Shown here: positions 1-9,502 of the stretch, one piece after another | How the letters are laid out: each line of letters starts with the position of its first letter | Numbering within the stretch: the first letter of the stretch is position 1 | Assembly (NCBI GenBank): GCA_003993805.1 | Contig: RSEF01000002.1 | Location: 98,462,094 to 98,526,093, forward strand | Origin: Himantopus leucocephalus | Lineage: Eukaryota; Chordata; Aves; Charadriiformes; Recurvirostridae | DNA length: 64,000 bases | Direction: 5' to 3' | Notes under the pieces: model-generated | Database searches by the model: none | What the model saw: only the letters and a program-made list of their open reading frames with translations | Told to the model about the DNA's origin: nothing | Made by a program: the position numbers and the translations under genes

Positions 1-157
1 GATGGAGTTGACTTTTTTGCTAGCAGCTGGTGTAGTGCTATGTGTTGGATTTCAGATGAGAATATTGGTAGCGCACTGATGGTGTTGGTTGCTGCTAAGC
101 AACCAACTGCTCCTCATACTGCCCTACCAGCGAGTAGGTGAGGGGTGCACAAAAAGT

Positions 158-222
158 TGGGAGGGGGCACAGCTGGGACAGCAGACCCCNTGGGAGGGGG
201 CACAGCTGGGACAGCAGACCCC
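158..222. repeat. 32-bp direct duplication around a single N
   Basis: Copies at 158-189 and 191-222 are identical and separated only by the N at 190. This is most likely an unmerged contig overlap within the LTR. Confidence 0.9.
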
Positions 223-251
223 AACTGACCAAAGGAATGTTCCATGTCATA

Positions 252-259
252 TGACGTCA
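252..259 (+). promoter_or_regulatory. Consensus CRE in LTR U3
   Basis: A perfect palindromic TGACGTCA lies eight bases upstream of the TATA box. This is the standard CREB/ATF binding site. The spacing fits a core-promoter activator of the LTR. Confidence 0.65.
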
Positions 260-266
260 TGCTCAG

Positions 267-274
267 TATATAAA
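267..274 (+). promoter_or_regulatory. LTR TATA box
   Basis: TATATAAA followed by a purine-rich leader. Transcription would start about 25-30 bp downstream, near 300, and run rightwards into 619 and beyond. Confidence 0.65.
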
Positions 275-403
275 GCTGGGGGAAGACGAAGGAAGGGGGG
301 ATGCCTGGAGTTAAGGTGTTTTGTCTTCCCAAGTAATCGTTATGTGTGACAGAGCCCTGCTTTCCTGGAGGTGGCTGAACACCTGCCTGCCCGTGGGAAG
401 CAG

Positions 404-459
404 TGAATGATTTCCTTGGTTTCGTTTGCTANTGAATGATTTCCTTGGTTTGGTTTGCT
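404..459. repeat. 27-bp direct duplication around a single N
   Basis: Copies at 404-430 and 433-459 differ by one base (C/G) and flank an A and the N at 432. The same assembly signature is seen at 190. Confidence 0.85.
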
Positions 460-484
460 TGCATGCACGGCTTTTGCTTTACTT

Positions 485-490
485 ATTAAA
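485..490 (+). terminator. LTR polyadenylation signal
   Basis: ATTAAA followed within about 20 bp by a T/GT-rich stretch (CTGTCTTTGTCTC). The position inside the LTR fits the R/U5 boundary. Confidence 0.5.
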
Positions 491-618
491 CTGTCTTTGT
501 CTCAACCCATGAGTTGTCTCACTTTTACTCTTCTGATTCTCCCCCCCATCCCAAGCGGGGGGACAACTGCACAAGTGGCTGCATCGTCCTAGCTGCCGGC
601 TGGGATTAAACCGTGACA

Positions 619-1111
619 CTGTTTCACAGCCGTTTGCATCTACACCTGTAGGACTCTCATGCCATGTGCAGCATGTGTCTGTTTTGCTACATGATCATAC
701 CAGCTCTTAACGTAAAGGAAGCATTTTTTTTTGATTCCTACTTTGCGGTTTGTCGTGGTTTAGGCCAAATCAGCCACTGGGGACGAAGGGGACCCCAGAT
801 GGATAGATACTTTTATCTATCAAATCTACACACACACAGATATATATGGATATTCATAACCCTCAGCATGGAACACCCTGATGGGCTGCTCTAGACAAGT
901 GTAGAGAGCATGCCCCAGTCTTCTCACTCTGCCACCCTGTGCCCTTCATCTGGGATAGCCAGGAGCGCTTTTCAGGGCTGGTTCTTCTCCTTGGTCTAGG
1001 GCATTTTTTCTTGTTGGGACTGAGACACTTACACAGCTTGCTTAAGTTTCTTTCAGAATTAATATATGTTTATATTGGAACAAAGATAGTTACAGGGCTG
1101 CTTTCCCTCAG
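619..1111. other. Non-coding stretch with a possible LTR scrap
   Basis: There is no gene here. At 751 the sequence TGTCGTGGTTTAGGCC matches the terminal motif of avian ERVL-like LTRs read from their 3' end, as at 28847. The similarity fades after about 60 bp, so only an LTR tip may remain, on the minus strand. A short CA/TA tract lies at about 828-848. Confidence 0.4.
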
Positions 1112-1158
1112 TCTATATTGGTCTCTTCCAACCTAGACAACTCTATGATTCTATGATT
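1112..1158 (+). mobile_element. CR1 LINE 3' tip
   Basis: The text TTGGTCTCTTCCAACC, then CTCTATGATTCTATGATT, is the typical avian CR1 3' end with its octamer tail. Only the last few tens of bases are recognisable. Confidence 0.75.
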
Positions 1159-4100
1159 TCTGCTTTAATAGCATGATGCTAAGGGTATGTACCATGTGCA
1201 AAGGAGGGTAGGATGAATGTGTTTTTTGAATGTAAGGTGTTGGCAGACTGGGATGGGCAATGGGGCAAGCCATCTCATCCCTGTATCTGCCTGCTTAAGT
1301 TTTCAGCCAGGCTTGGGTTCTGTCTGGGTAAGTACCTCATCGCTCCATCACAGGAAATATTCTGAAGTGTGGCCTGTGAAAGAAGCAGGAGCTCAGAGTG
1401 AAGCTGAGTAATTAAACCAACAACACAGACATGCCCTCTGCATTTTTCTGTTCTTTTCTCTGTTTAGTTGAAGCAGAAATAAAATGGGACAAAATGGTTT
1501 TGCTGGTTGACGTGAAAGACTGCTTTTCTTGGAATAAGTTCAGAAAAGTGCACTTTCCTAGTGCATTTTATTTAGCATGTTGTCATCCTCATACCAGTAT
1601 ATTATAAACTCCTCGTGTACTTATTAAGAGAGGTAGAGAATTAAAAACATATGAGAAGATAACACAAATAATAGATGTAGTTGAGACTTTACAATATTGT
1701 TATATACTACAATGTCAAACAGAAGAGTTACAAGGTGTGTGTGAGAGAAACACTCAAGAGTCTGCAAGTATTGATAAAAGAATAAAAAAAGATCAAAATA
1801 TAATGCATAATCTAGAATAGAAAGATGGCGGTGCAGAGACAGAAGCAGACGTATTAAAATTCTTCAGATGCATCGCAAGANAGAGTCTGCAAGTATTGAT
1901 AAAAGAATAAAAAAAGATCAAAATACAATGTATAATCTAGAATAGAAAGATGGCGGTGCAGGGACAGAAGCAGACGTATTAAGATTCTTCAGATGCATCA
2001 CAAGTTTTCCTATGTCTTTGAAAAAGTTAAAGTAATATTTGAAGGTATATCTATGATTTTGAAAAGTGTACAGTATCATCAGATTACCAAAGTGTCAGAA
2101 CTCTTGTTATAAAACAGCCTTTGCCTTTTGGTAAAGGGGATGTTAAATTTCAAGTACAGCAAACTCAAAATGGCTACATAAAACCAAGCACAGGTTAAAA
2201 AAAGCAGATTTATTGTGAGAACTGTGAAATGATATCTAGATGATCCCCTGAGCAGCCCTTGAGATGTCAGAGATGATAATACAGTAACAACATTTGGGAA
2301 GTATTTCTAGTTTTACACTTAGCCTTTTGGCAGGAATTTATTAAGACAGAATAAGCCTGTGACTTTTCAATTCCAAGTACAATTTGTTTCTCTAATATAT
2401 CTGCAGGAGTAATGTGTGATGGAATTTTTCCTTTGCTGGGCCCAGTAGTGGTGGGTGATGATGTGCTATAATAGGTTCTCACAGGCCATATCTCAACAAG
2501 ATAAAACACAACACATGTACATCTGTGGCCCAGTGTCAATGCCTTAAATGTACATCAGAAATGCATTAAATCTTCTGATTGCTATTTTGTTTGTACAGCT
2601 TGTTGGTTCAGAGTTTCTTCTGTAATGTACCCTGCTGATTACCTTGAATTATTGGCATATCCTTGGTAGAACAAGCACACCTTGTTCAGAAATATAGCAT
2701 TACAGATGTGGCTTGAATCTTTTCCTTTATTAGTAGAAACAGAAGAAATGTTCTTAAAGTTATTCCAATATGATTCCTGAAAGCCCATATCTCAGAATCA
2801 ACTGTGTCTAGCAGTGCTTTGGGCCAAAAGGAAATGCATGTGATATCTCATCAGAAATTTATCCACACAGTTGTTTGTGTGTGTGCATCTCTCTGCCTGT
2901 GTCTATATATAATGACACAACAGTGTAGAAAATAGAGTATTATGGACAGCTATGGAAAATGGTGCATCAGAAGAGGCACTTGCAGTTTTAGACACTCTTT
3001 CTGGGCCAGATTCTCAGCTTGTTCAAAGCTGTACATCTCCCATCATCTTGCTTCCTCATATGTGAGACCTCTTTTTTTTGAAGAAAGAGAATATTTTGAG
3101 CTAAATGTTAATGGAAGCCATCGTGTTTGATAAAAATGAAATAAATGTCATAAAAAATAATATTTGACACGGGCCAGCTTCAGTCTCTAGTGTTCCCACA
3201 ACAAGATATCTGAGCTAAGACAGCCTGCTGACAGCGTATACTTGGGCACAGAGATACATGAACACATCCTTAGGGTTTCAGTTTACGTCTAACCACCTCA
3301 GAATGTGCCTGGGGCAAGCTGGTGACCACTTTTGTAGGTACGTTCTCCTTTTCTTCTATTTGGTCGTCAACATCAGTTGTGAGAGCTGTGCCTCTGTGCC
3401 TGTGTTTACACTGTGAGGCTGATAACTACTCCATGAACTGCACATCTGTGGCCTTTGGACTATCCAGACTGAAGAAGTTACTGGAGTGGCTCCTTTCTCA
3501 TTCGCATCCCTGGGTTTCCTTTCAAAGGGTGTCACGGGAGAGTTATTTGGGGTACAGCAGAGGTGTGTGCCTGGAGATGGACTCTGGGGGCTCAGTATGA
3601 GAGCCAGACTGCTGAGCTACATAGTGTTTGAGGTGGAAGATTTTTGGTCAATTCCACACAGTCCAGATGCAACACATCTTTTTTAAAGTAGGTCTCAGCT
3701 GGGGAAATAAAAAGTGATGCTTTTCCATTGTCTGCTCAAAATAAATTTTTAATTAATTTTATATGTGGATGTAAAATAATGTATACTTAACCATGTGTGG
3801 CACTTTTTCACTGGAGTTCACAACTTCTCACAGGTGGATGAAAAAGTCACAGCTCTGAGGCAAGGGGTGAGTACTGGCTATAGTCTACCACACACTCCCA
3901 GCCAAACAGCTATTTTTCACAAGACTGTAAAGTGGTCAGGTCAGGCTGACATTTCTGCAAATCAGATTTGGTTCAGACTGGTGTTGAGAGAATAACAGTT
4001 CGTTGCATGTATTATTGAGGCTATATTAATTGCTGCCTATAAAGTTTCAGTTATTCAGTTGGGAAGATCATCATATAAGACAAATGTTGTATATGAAAGT

Positions 4101-6210
4101 CAGAACATGATTCTTGGTCACTCCTAATACAAATTAGTTTGTGTAAACTCCTCACTGCATATGGATGAGTAATCAATATATTCCTAGAAATGAAAATATG
4201 CATTTGTTCTGTATTTTATTATAGTTAATGGGACTGTTTTTAGGGGTGAAGATTACAGAAATTATATTTTGGTTGTAACAATTATCTGTTAGTTATAATA
4301 AACAATAGTTCCCATTTCTGAAGGAATTATTTTATTGATCTGCCAGATTCCATGGATGTCAAAAGTGATTTTTATATTGACTACAGTAGAATTAGGAGGC
4401 TAAGGCTACAGCTAAATGAAAGAATACTTATTTATTTTAATATTAATAATACATATTGAATTACTACATGCAAACTTGACCAAATACAGCTGATACGACT
4501 TAATTTGGAAATGCAGGCTTAGATGTCTCTAATACATGGATTCTGAAGTGAGTGAAAGCAAAATGGCACTATATTACAGATGTCTGAGTATAGCTGTCTT
4601 TCAGCAAAGGAACACGGGTTAGGGGAAGGCAGGCATGTGTGTGAGTCTCATGTTAGGGTCAGAGTGTGACTTCCCTTGTAGGGGTCCCTGCAACTCCACT
4701 TTGAACATAAATCATGGTCTAATACATTGTAGTTTTATATTAAGATTTTTATAAATTAATTTAAAGGGTTTTTTATTTTTTTATTTTAAAAAGTTAACTA
4801 TAAAAACTGAAAGGAGTGTATTTCTGTATTTGTAACAAGTATACGCTATAGGCCAATTTCTTTTTATCAAGTGAAAGTAAACCCATTGTAAATATAAATC
4901 CTGTACTGCCATATCTGTTTACTTGTTTTGTAGCTACAAACATCACTAGTGAAATACTGAAGGTAATATGGGAGATAAATAACTGTTTAAAAGTGACCCC
5001 AAGGTATTATAGATAAATGAATTAGGTTAAAACTGCTGAGGAAATATGTAATGCCTTTGCTGTATTATGAAGCAGGTACATTGGTTTTAAAAAAGATGTT
5101 ATTTGTACATCTCAGTACAAGTGAAAACCAAAACCTATGCAGATTATAACAGAAATAACTGACTTGTTTAGGAATTCGGTCTACTAGACAATTTGCTAAA
5201 TTCTTCTGGCCTTTAAATCTGTAATCTGTTCATTGTGCGTCTTCTAGCTTATTATATTTTCTCTTTTTTTTGCCATTTTACCAGTTCTGCTTCCAAGATA
5301 TTCTTCATAGTCTTGAAAAAAAAGTTTTAAATTGCTTTTTTTTTACTGTCCATTTTAAAATGAGATCAGTCTACGCCATTTTACTTTAGCTTATATGTAC
5401 ACGTCTGTGTGTGTATAGTGTGCAAGTTCAAACATGTATGTGTAGACCTAGATAATTAGCGTGCAAGAAGACAGCTAGTCCAGAGGTAACTGTACTGCAA
5501 CACTCATGGTGTCCTATCTAAAAATGTGCTGTGATTACTTATTTCATGTGCTAAGCTGGATCGAGGCCATAGTGCATTTTATTATTAAAACTTTAATTTC
5601 TTTTTGGCTTCAAAAGTAGACTTTCAGTCTTTTCCATACAAACATATGATGTGATTTCAGTAGAATAAATTCACTTCCATAATCCATTCAACACCTGATT
5701 AATTTGTATTACTGAGGCAACAGAGATATGATTAACTTATTCTTGTCTTACAGTTCATAAACAGTGTTACGGATAACAATGTGAGGCACTGCTGTTACTT
5801 TATTCAATAGGTCAGCTTTAGGAACATCAGTAGACACTTGGTTTTTCATTAAATATTATTTTAATCTAATTTATTTGGAAAAATTAGTATATTTTTTGAA
5901 ACTGCCATCACACATTGAAAAAATGGGGTTTGACAGAAGATTTTTAGCATTGCTAAAAGAACTGAAAACCAGTTACGGGTAGCTTATTGTGCTGACAACA
6001 TTTTTAAATAATGTTTCAGAAGCTTTTCTGTATGTTTCTAAGTGGGTGAGGTATATGACTCAGTGCACTCTTCTGGGCAGTCTTCACCAGTACTTCATTA
6101 CTGTGAAAAAACCACAAGTAAAGTGTTCTCTATCCAAAAGACACTTTATAAATATATCCTCGCCTTCAAATTACAAAGCACTCATATTGGAAAATGCAGT
6201 GACAAAATAT
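1159..6210. other. AT-rich unique non-coding sequence
   Basis: I recognise no gene or repeat family. Open frames are under 100 codons and lack coding character. The stretch contains the duplicated block at 1757-2004, T-rich and A-rich runs around 4741-4800 and 5250-5345, and a short TG/TA tract near 5390-5430. A 90-codon minus-strand frame at 2267-2539 is unassigned. Confidence 0.6.
1757..2004. repeat. About 123-bp direct duplication around a single N
   Basis: The left copy (1757-1880) and right copy (1882-2004) are separated by the N at 1881. I count five mismatches, all transitions. Length and position suggest an unmerged contig overlap, but about 4 percent divergence is high for sequencing error, so two haplotypes or a real tandem duplication are also possible. 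Confidence 0.85.
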
Positions 6211-7146
6211 GGTGCCAGTGCTCAGTCACCCTCACAGTAAAAAAGTGTTTCCTGATGTTCAGATGGCACATCCTGTGCTTCAGTTTGAGCCCATTGCCTC
6301 TGGTCCTGTCGCTGGGTACCAATGAAAAGAGCCTGGCTCTGTCTTCTTTGTACCCTTCCCTCAGGCATTTGTACACTTTGATGAGATTCCCACCTGAAAC
6401 TTTTCTCCTCTGGACTGAAGAGTCCCAACACTTGCAGCCTCTCCTCACAAAACTTGCTCCTGTCCCTTAATCATCTGCATGGCCCTTCACCGAACTCACT
6501 CAAGTAAGTCTATATGTTGTACTGGAGGGCCCAGAACTGGACACAGTATTCCAGATGTGGCCTGACGAGGGCTGAGCAGAGGGCAAGGGTCACCTCCCTC
6601 GACATGCTGGCAGTGCTTTTCCCAGTGACCACAGTGAAGCTGAGTGACCAGTAATTCCCTTGCCCTTCTTGAAGATAGGAGTGACATTTGCTTTCTTTCA
6701 GTTTTCAGGAATCTCTCCCAATTTCCATGACCTTTCAAAGATGATTAAGAGTGGCTTTGCAATAATATCAGCCAGCTCCCGCAGCACTCATGGGTGCACC
6801 CCATTAGGGTCCATAGTTATTGCATGTCCATTTTTTTTAAGTGCTCTCTATCTTGATCCTCATTCACTAAGGGTAAGTCTTCCTTGCTCCAGATTTTTGC
6901 CCTGGTCTCAGGGGCCTGGGATACCTGAAAGTTGATCTTACCAGTGAAGACTGAGGCAAAGACAGCACTAAGTACCTCAGTCTTCTCTGTGTCTTTTGTT
7001 GCCAGTTCTTCTGCCTCATTCAGCAGCAGACCCATGTTTTCCCTACTCTTCCTTTTGCTGTTTATGTACTTGTAGAATCCTTTCTTGTTGCCCTTCACAT
7101 CCCTTGAAAGATTCAACTCCAGGTTGGCCTCATCTTTCCTAACCAC
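6211..7146 (-). pseudogene. CR1 ORF2 relic: RT entry region fused to C-terminus by deletion
   Basis: The 109-codon minus frame at 6817-7146 carries DVKGNKKGFYKYINSKRK, then LLNEAEELATKDTEKTEVL and FASVFTGK, which is the CR1 segment just upstream of the reverse transcriptase. Past a frameshift it continues as NGVHP, VLRELADIIAKPL and NVTPIFKKGKGNY (about 6655-6800). The sequence then jumps at about 6603-6620 to SREVTLALCSALVRPHLEYC and VQFWALQYN (about 6520-6600), which belong near the C-terminus. Roughly 300 residues, including the catalytic FADD-type motif, are absent. The remainder (6211-6490) matches the CR1 C-terminal and 3' region. Confidence 0.85.
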
Positions 7147-7249
7147 ATCCTTGTATGATCAGACAGCATCCTTACACTCCTCCTAGGTCACCTGCCCCTG
7201 CTTCCACCTCTTGTATACTTCCTTTTTACGCCTGAGTTCATTCAGGTGC

Positions 7250-8130
7250 TTCTTGTTTATCCATGCAGATCTCCTGCTGCCTTTGCTTCATTTCCTACTT
7301 GTCAAGACGAACCACTCCAGAGCTTGGAGGCTTCTTGAATATCAGCCAGTTCTTCTGGACCTGTCTTCTCTCCAGGGCTGTATCCCATGGGATTCTCCAA
7401 AATAACATCTCTGAAGAAGCTGAAGTCTGCTTACTTGAAATCCAGGGTCGTCGTCCTTCTTTTTGTCCTGCTGCCTCCTCACAGGATCCTGAATTCTACA
7501 TCTTATGAGTCACTGCAGGAGGCTGCCTTTGGCTTTCGCTTCCCCAACAAATTCTTCCTTGTTTGCAAGTATCAGGTCCAGCAGGGTGCCTTTACTTGAT
7601 GACTCCTCAATCAGCTATGTTAGGAAGCTGTCTTCAGTGCACTCCAGAAATCTTCTATGTCTTGTGCCGTGCTGCCCTGTCCTTCCAGAAGATATCACAG
7701 ATGTTGAACTGATGAGGACCAGGGCCTATGAATGTGAGGCTTCTTCCAGCTGTTTGAATAAGGCTTCATCTACTTCTTCCTAATCAGGAGGTCTATAGCA
7801 GATACCCACTACAGTAGTACCCATGTTGGTCTGCTGGCTGATCTTGATAACATAATCTTTTGACTGGCTCCTGCTCCATCCCAAGACAGAGCTCAATGCA
7901 GGTCAGCTGCTCTCTCAAGTGAAGTGCAACGCCTTCTCCTTACCTTCCCTGCCTGTTCTTTCTAAAGAGCCTGTATCCATCCCTCACAGTACTCCAGTTG
8001 TGTGAGATAACCCACCATGCCTCCATGATCCCAATGAAGTCATACTCCTGTAACTACACAAAGATTTCTGATTCCTTCTGTTTGCTCCCCATGCTACATG
8101 CATGAAAGGCACCCAAACATGCTTATTCCC
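7250..8130 (-). pseudogene. CR1 ORF2 relic: apurinic-like endonuclease domain
   Basis: Minus-strand translation shows, in order, a MALWENSVLGN-type leader (about 8160-8110), GLSHTTGVL in place of the ETWW region, TVVGICYRPPD near 7790-7830, RRFLEC-EDSFLT near 7630-7650, LLDLILANKEEFVG near 7555-7590 and CSD-VEFRIL near 7480-7515. These match the CR1 endonuclease, which nicks target DNA. At 7501-7511 the SDH catalytic motif carries one extra base, shifting the frame between Asp and His. Several stops interrupt the rest. Confidence 0.8.
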
Positions 8131-8289
8131 CAGAACAGAGTTTTCCCATAAGGCCATTCCATAGACACTTCCTTTATTACATGCCTCCGCTTGAAGTGAT
8201 TCAATGTTAGTCTTGTTTTGGTGGCTGCTGTGTTGCTCCTGTAGCCATCGCCTGCAGCCCTTGACTTGACTACCTCGCGTGTTGAGGAA

Positions 8290-9502
8290 TCTCTTCCTAC
8301 CCTGTCATTTCTAGTTTAAAGCTCTCTTCACCAAGTTGGCCAGCCTGTTGGCAAACGTACTGTTGCTCTGCTCAGTCAGGTGGATCCTGTCTTTTCCAAA
8401 CAGCTGTTGGCCTTCAAAGGGGGGTCCCATGGTCGTAGAAACAGAAACCCTGCTGCCAACCACAACTGTGCAACCAATTGTTGACCCATAGGACTGATCC
8501 AGCCCTCCTCAGGCCCTTATCCTGCACTGGCCAGATTGAGGAGAACACCATGTGGGCCTCCATGCTCTTGACCATTGTCACCGGAGTCATGTAGTCGCGT
8601 TTGACTTCCCAGGTCACCCCTGGCAGTGCGATTGGTGTGTACAGGGAAAAGCAAGGGTACTAGTCAGAAGACCAGATGAGCCTCCATAGTGTCTCTACGA
8701 CACTGTTAATGCAAAGTTCCCAAAAAGCAGCAAACGTCCCTGAAAGACAACTCAGGTCTGCAGATGGGGCCTTCTGTCCCGCACAGTTGGGAGTCTTCTA
8801 CCAGTGTCAGTCATCACTTCCTCATAGTGGCCCTGAGTGGCTCAGGCTCAGCTGCCAAATATGCTACATTGATGGCACTCCCAGCTCATCATCTGCTGTG
8901 ATGACACTGAACCTATTCTGTTACTGCAAGTCTTCAGGTATGGCAGGAGCCTTCTTCCTGCTGTGAGATGTCACCAGCTCTTCTTATGACGAGTTTCCAC
9001 TTTGCAGCTTCATGGGCAACAGGCTCTTCCTGCCTCTCCACTACGGTTGAAGGCTTGGATTTATGAAGGTGTTGGGTCCCAGAGAAGATGCAGTTGATCT
9101 CTTTCTCATCCTTTCTGCGCAGTCTGGAGGCGGCCCCTGCAGCTCCTTTACTTGGCAATATAGCTCATTGACAACTGCACACCTCCTGTAGGCTAGAAGG
9201 TCACGTGCCCCAGGCTGAACAAGAGGCCCCAGGCACTCCATATAGCTTGAGACTTGCAGAACTGCATCTTTCTCTGAAGCTCCATCCCAGTCCAAGCTCC
9301 ATCTGACAATAAAGGGACAGTTTCTGCAGTGGCTCCTGGGGAACATGCTGTGTGGCACATCACCACCATAGCTAAGGATATGTATGCTAGACAGTTTGCT
9401 GGTCTCTCCTTTGCGCCCTGATGTGCAAAATGCTGCATCTGTTGGCTGCACATGAGGAGCTGTGCTCTGGGCCTGGGTCTTTCTTAGGCCTCTCCCAAGC
9501 AT
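8290..9502 (-). pseudogene. CR1 ORF1 relic with esterase-like (SGNH) domain
   Basis: Minus-strand frames at 9041-9502, 8934-9158 and 8414-8617, plus unopened stretches down to about 8290, give pieces resembling CR1 ORF1. Visible landmarks are a TARGDL block (about 8615), a VFSSI-PV block with WVNNWLHS and GF-FYDHGT (8414-8560), and near 8360-8400 a GKDRIHLT block holding the D-x-x-H pair expected at the end of an SGNH-hydrolase domain, followed by ANRLANLVKRAL. In CR1 this protein is an RNA-binding partner of ORF2 with an esterase domain. The frame is broken several times, so no protein is expected. The frames near 9193-9502 are the least certain part. Confidence 0.75.

Larger units (their letters stand above)
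1..618 (+). mobile_element. Avian endogenous-retrovirus LTR (ERVL-like), + orientation, left edge cut by window
   Basis: The block has the order expected of an LTR: a U3-like region, a CRE (252-259), a TATA box (267-274), a U5/R region with an ATTAAA signal (485-490), and a 3' end reading GGGATTAAACCGTGACA at 602-618, which matches the ACA terminus of avian ERVL-like LTRs. No gag, pol or env sequence follows at 619, so this is either a solo LTR or a 3' LTR whose internal part lies to the left of the window. Two single-N positions (190 and 432) sit between duplicated segments, so the true length is probably about 60 bp shorter. Family assignment rests on my recognition of the sequence, not on a search. 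Confidence 0.8.

Noticed and set aside
1757..2004. Duplicated block as a CRISPR-like or satellite array
   Set aside because: Only two copies exist, with a single N and no spacers between them.
2267..2539. 90-codon minus frame with a Ser/Thr/Pro-rich patch as a possible viral remnant
   Set aside because: No second motif, no adjoining open frame and no LTR pairing support it. Left unassigned.
9041..9502. 153-codon minus-strand frame as a host gene
   Set aside because: It lies in line with the ORF1 blocks of the CR1 element and is flanked by its other pieces, so it is part of that relic.
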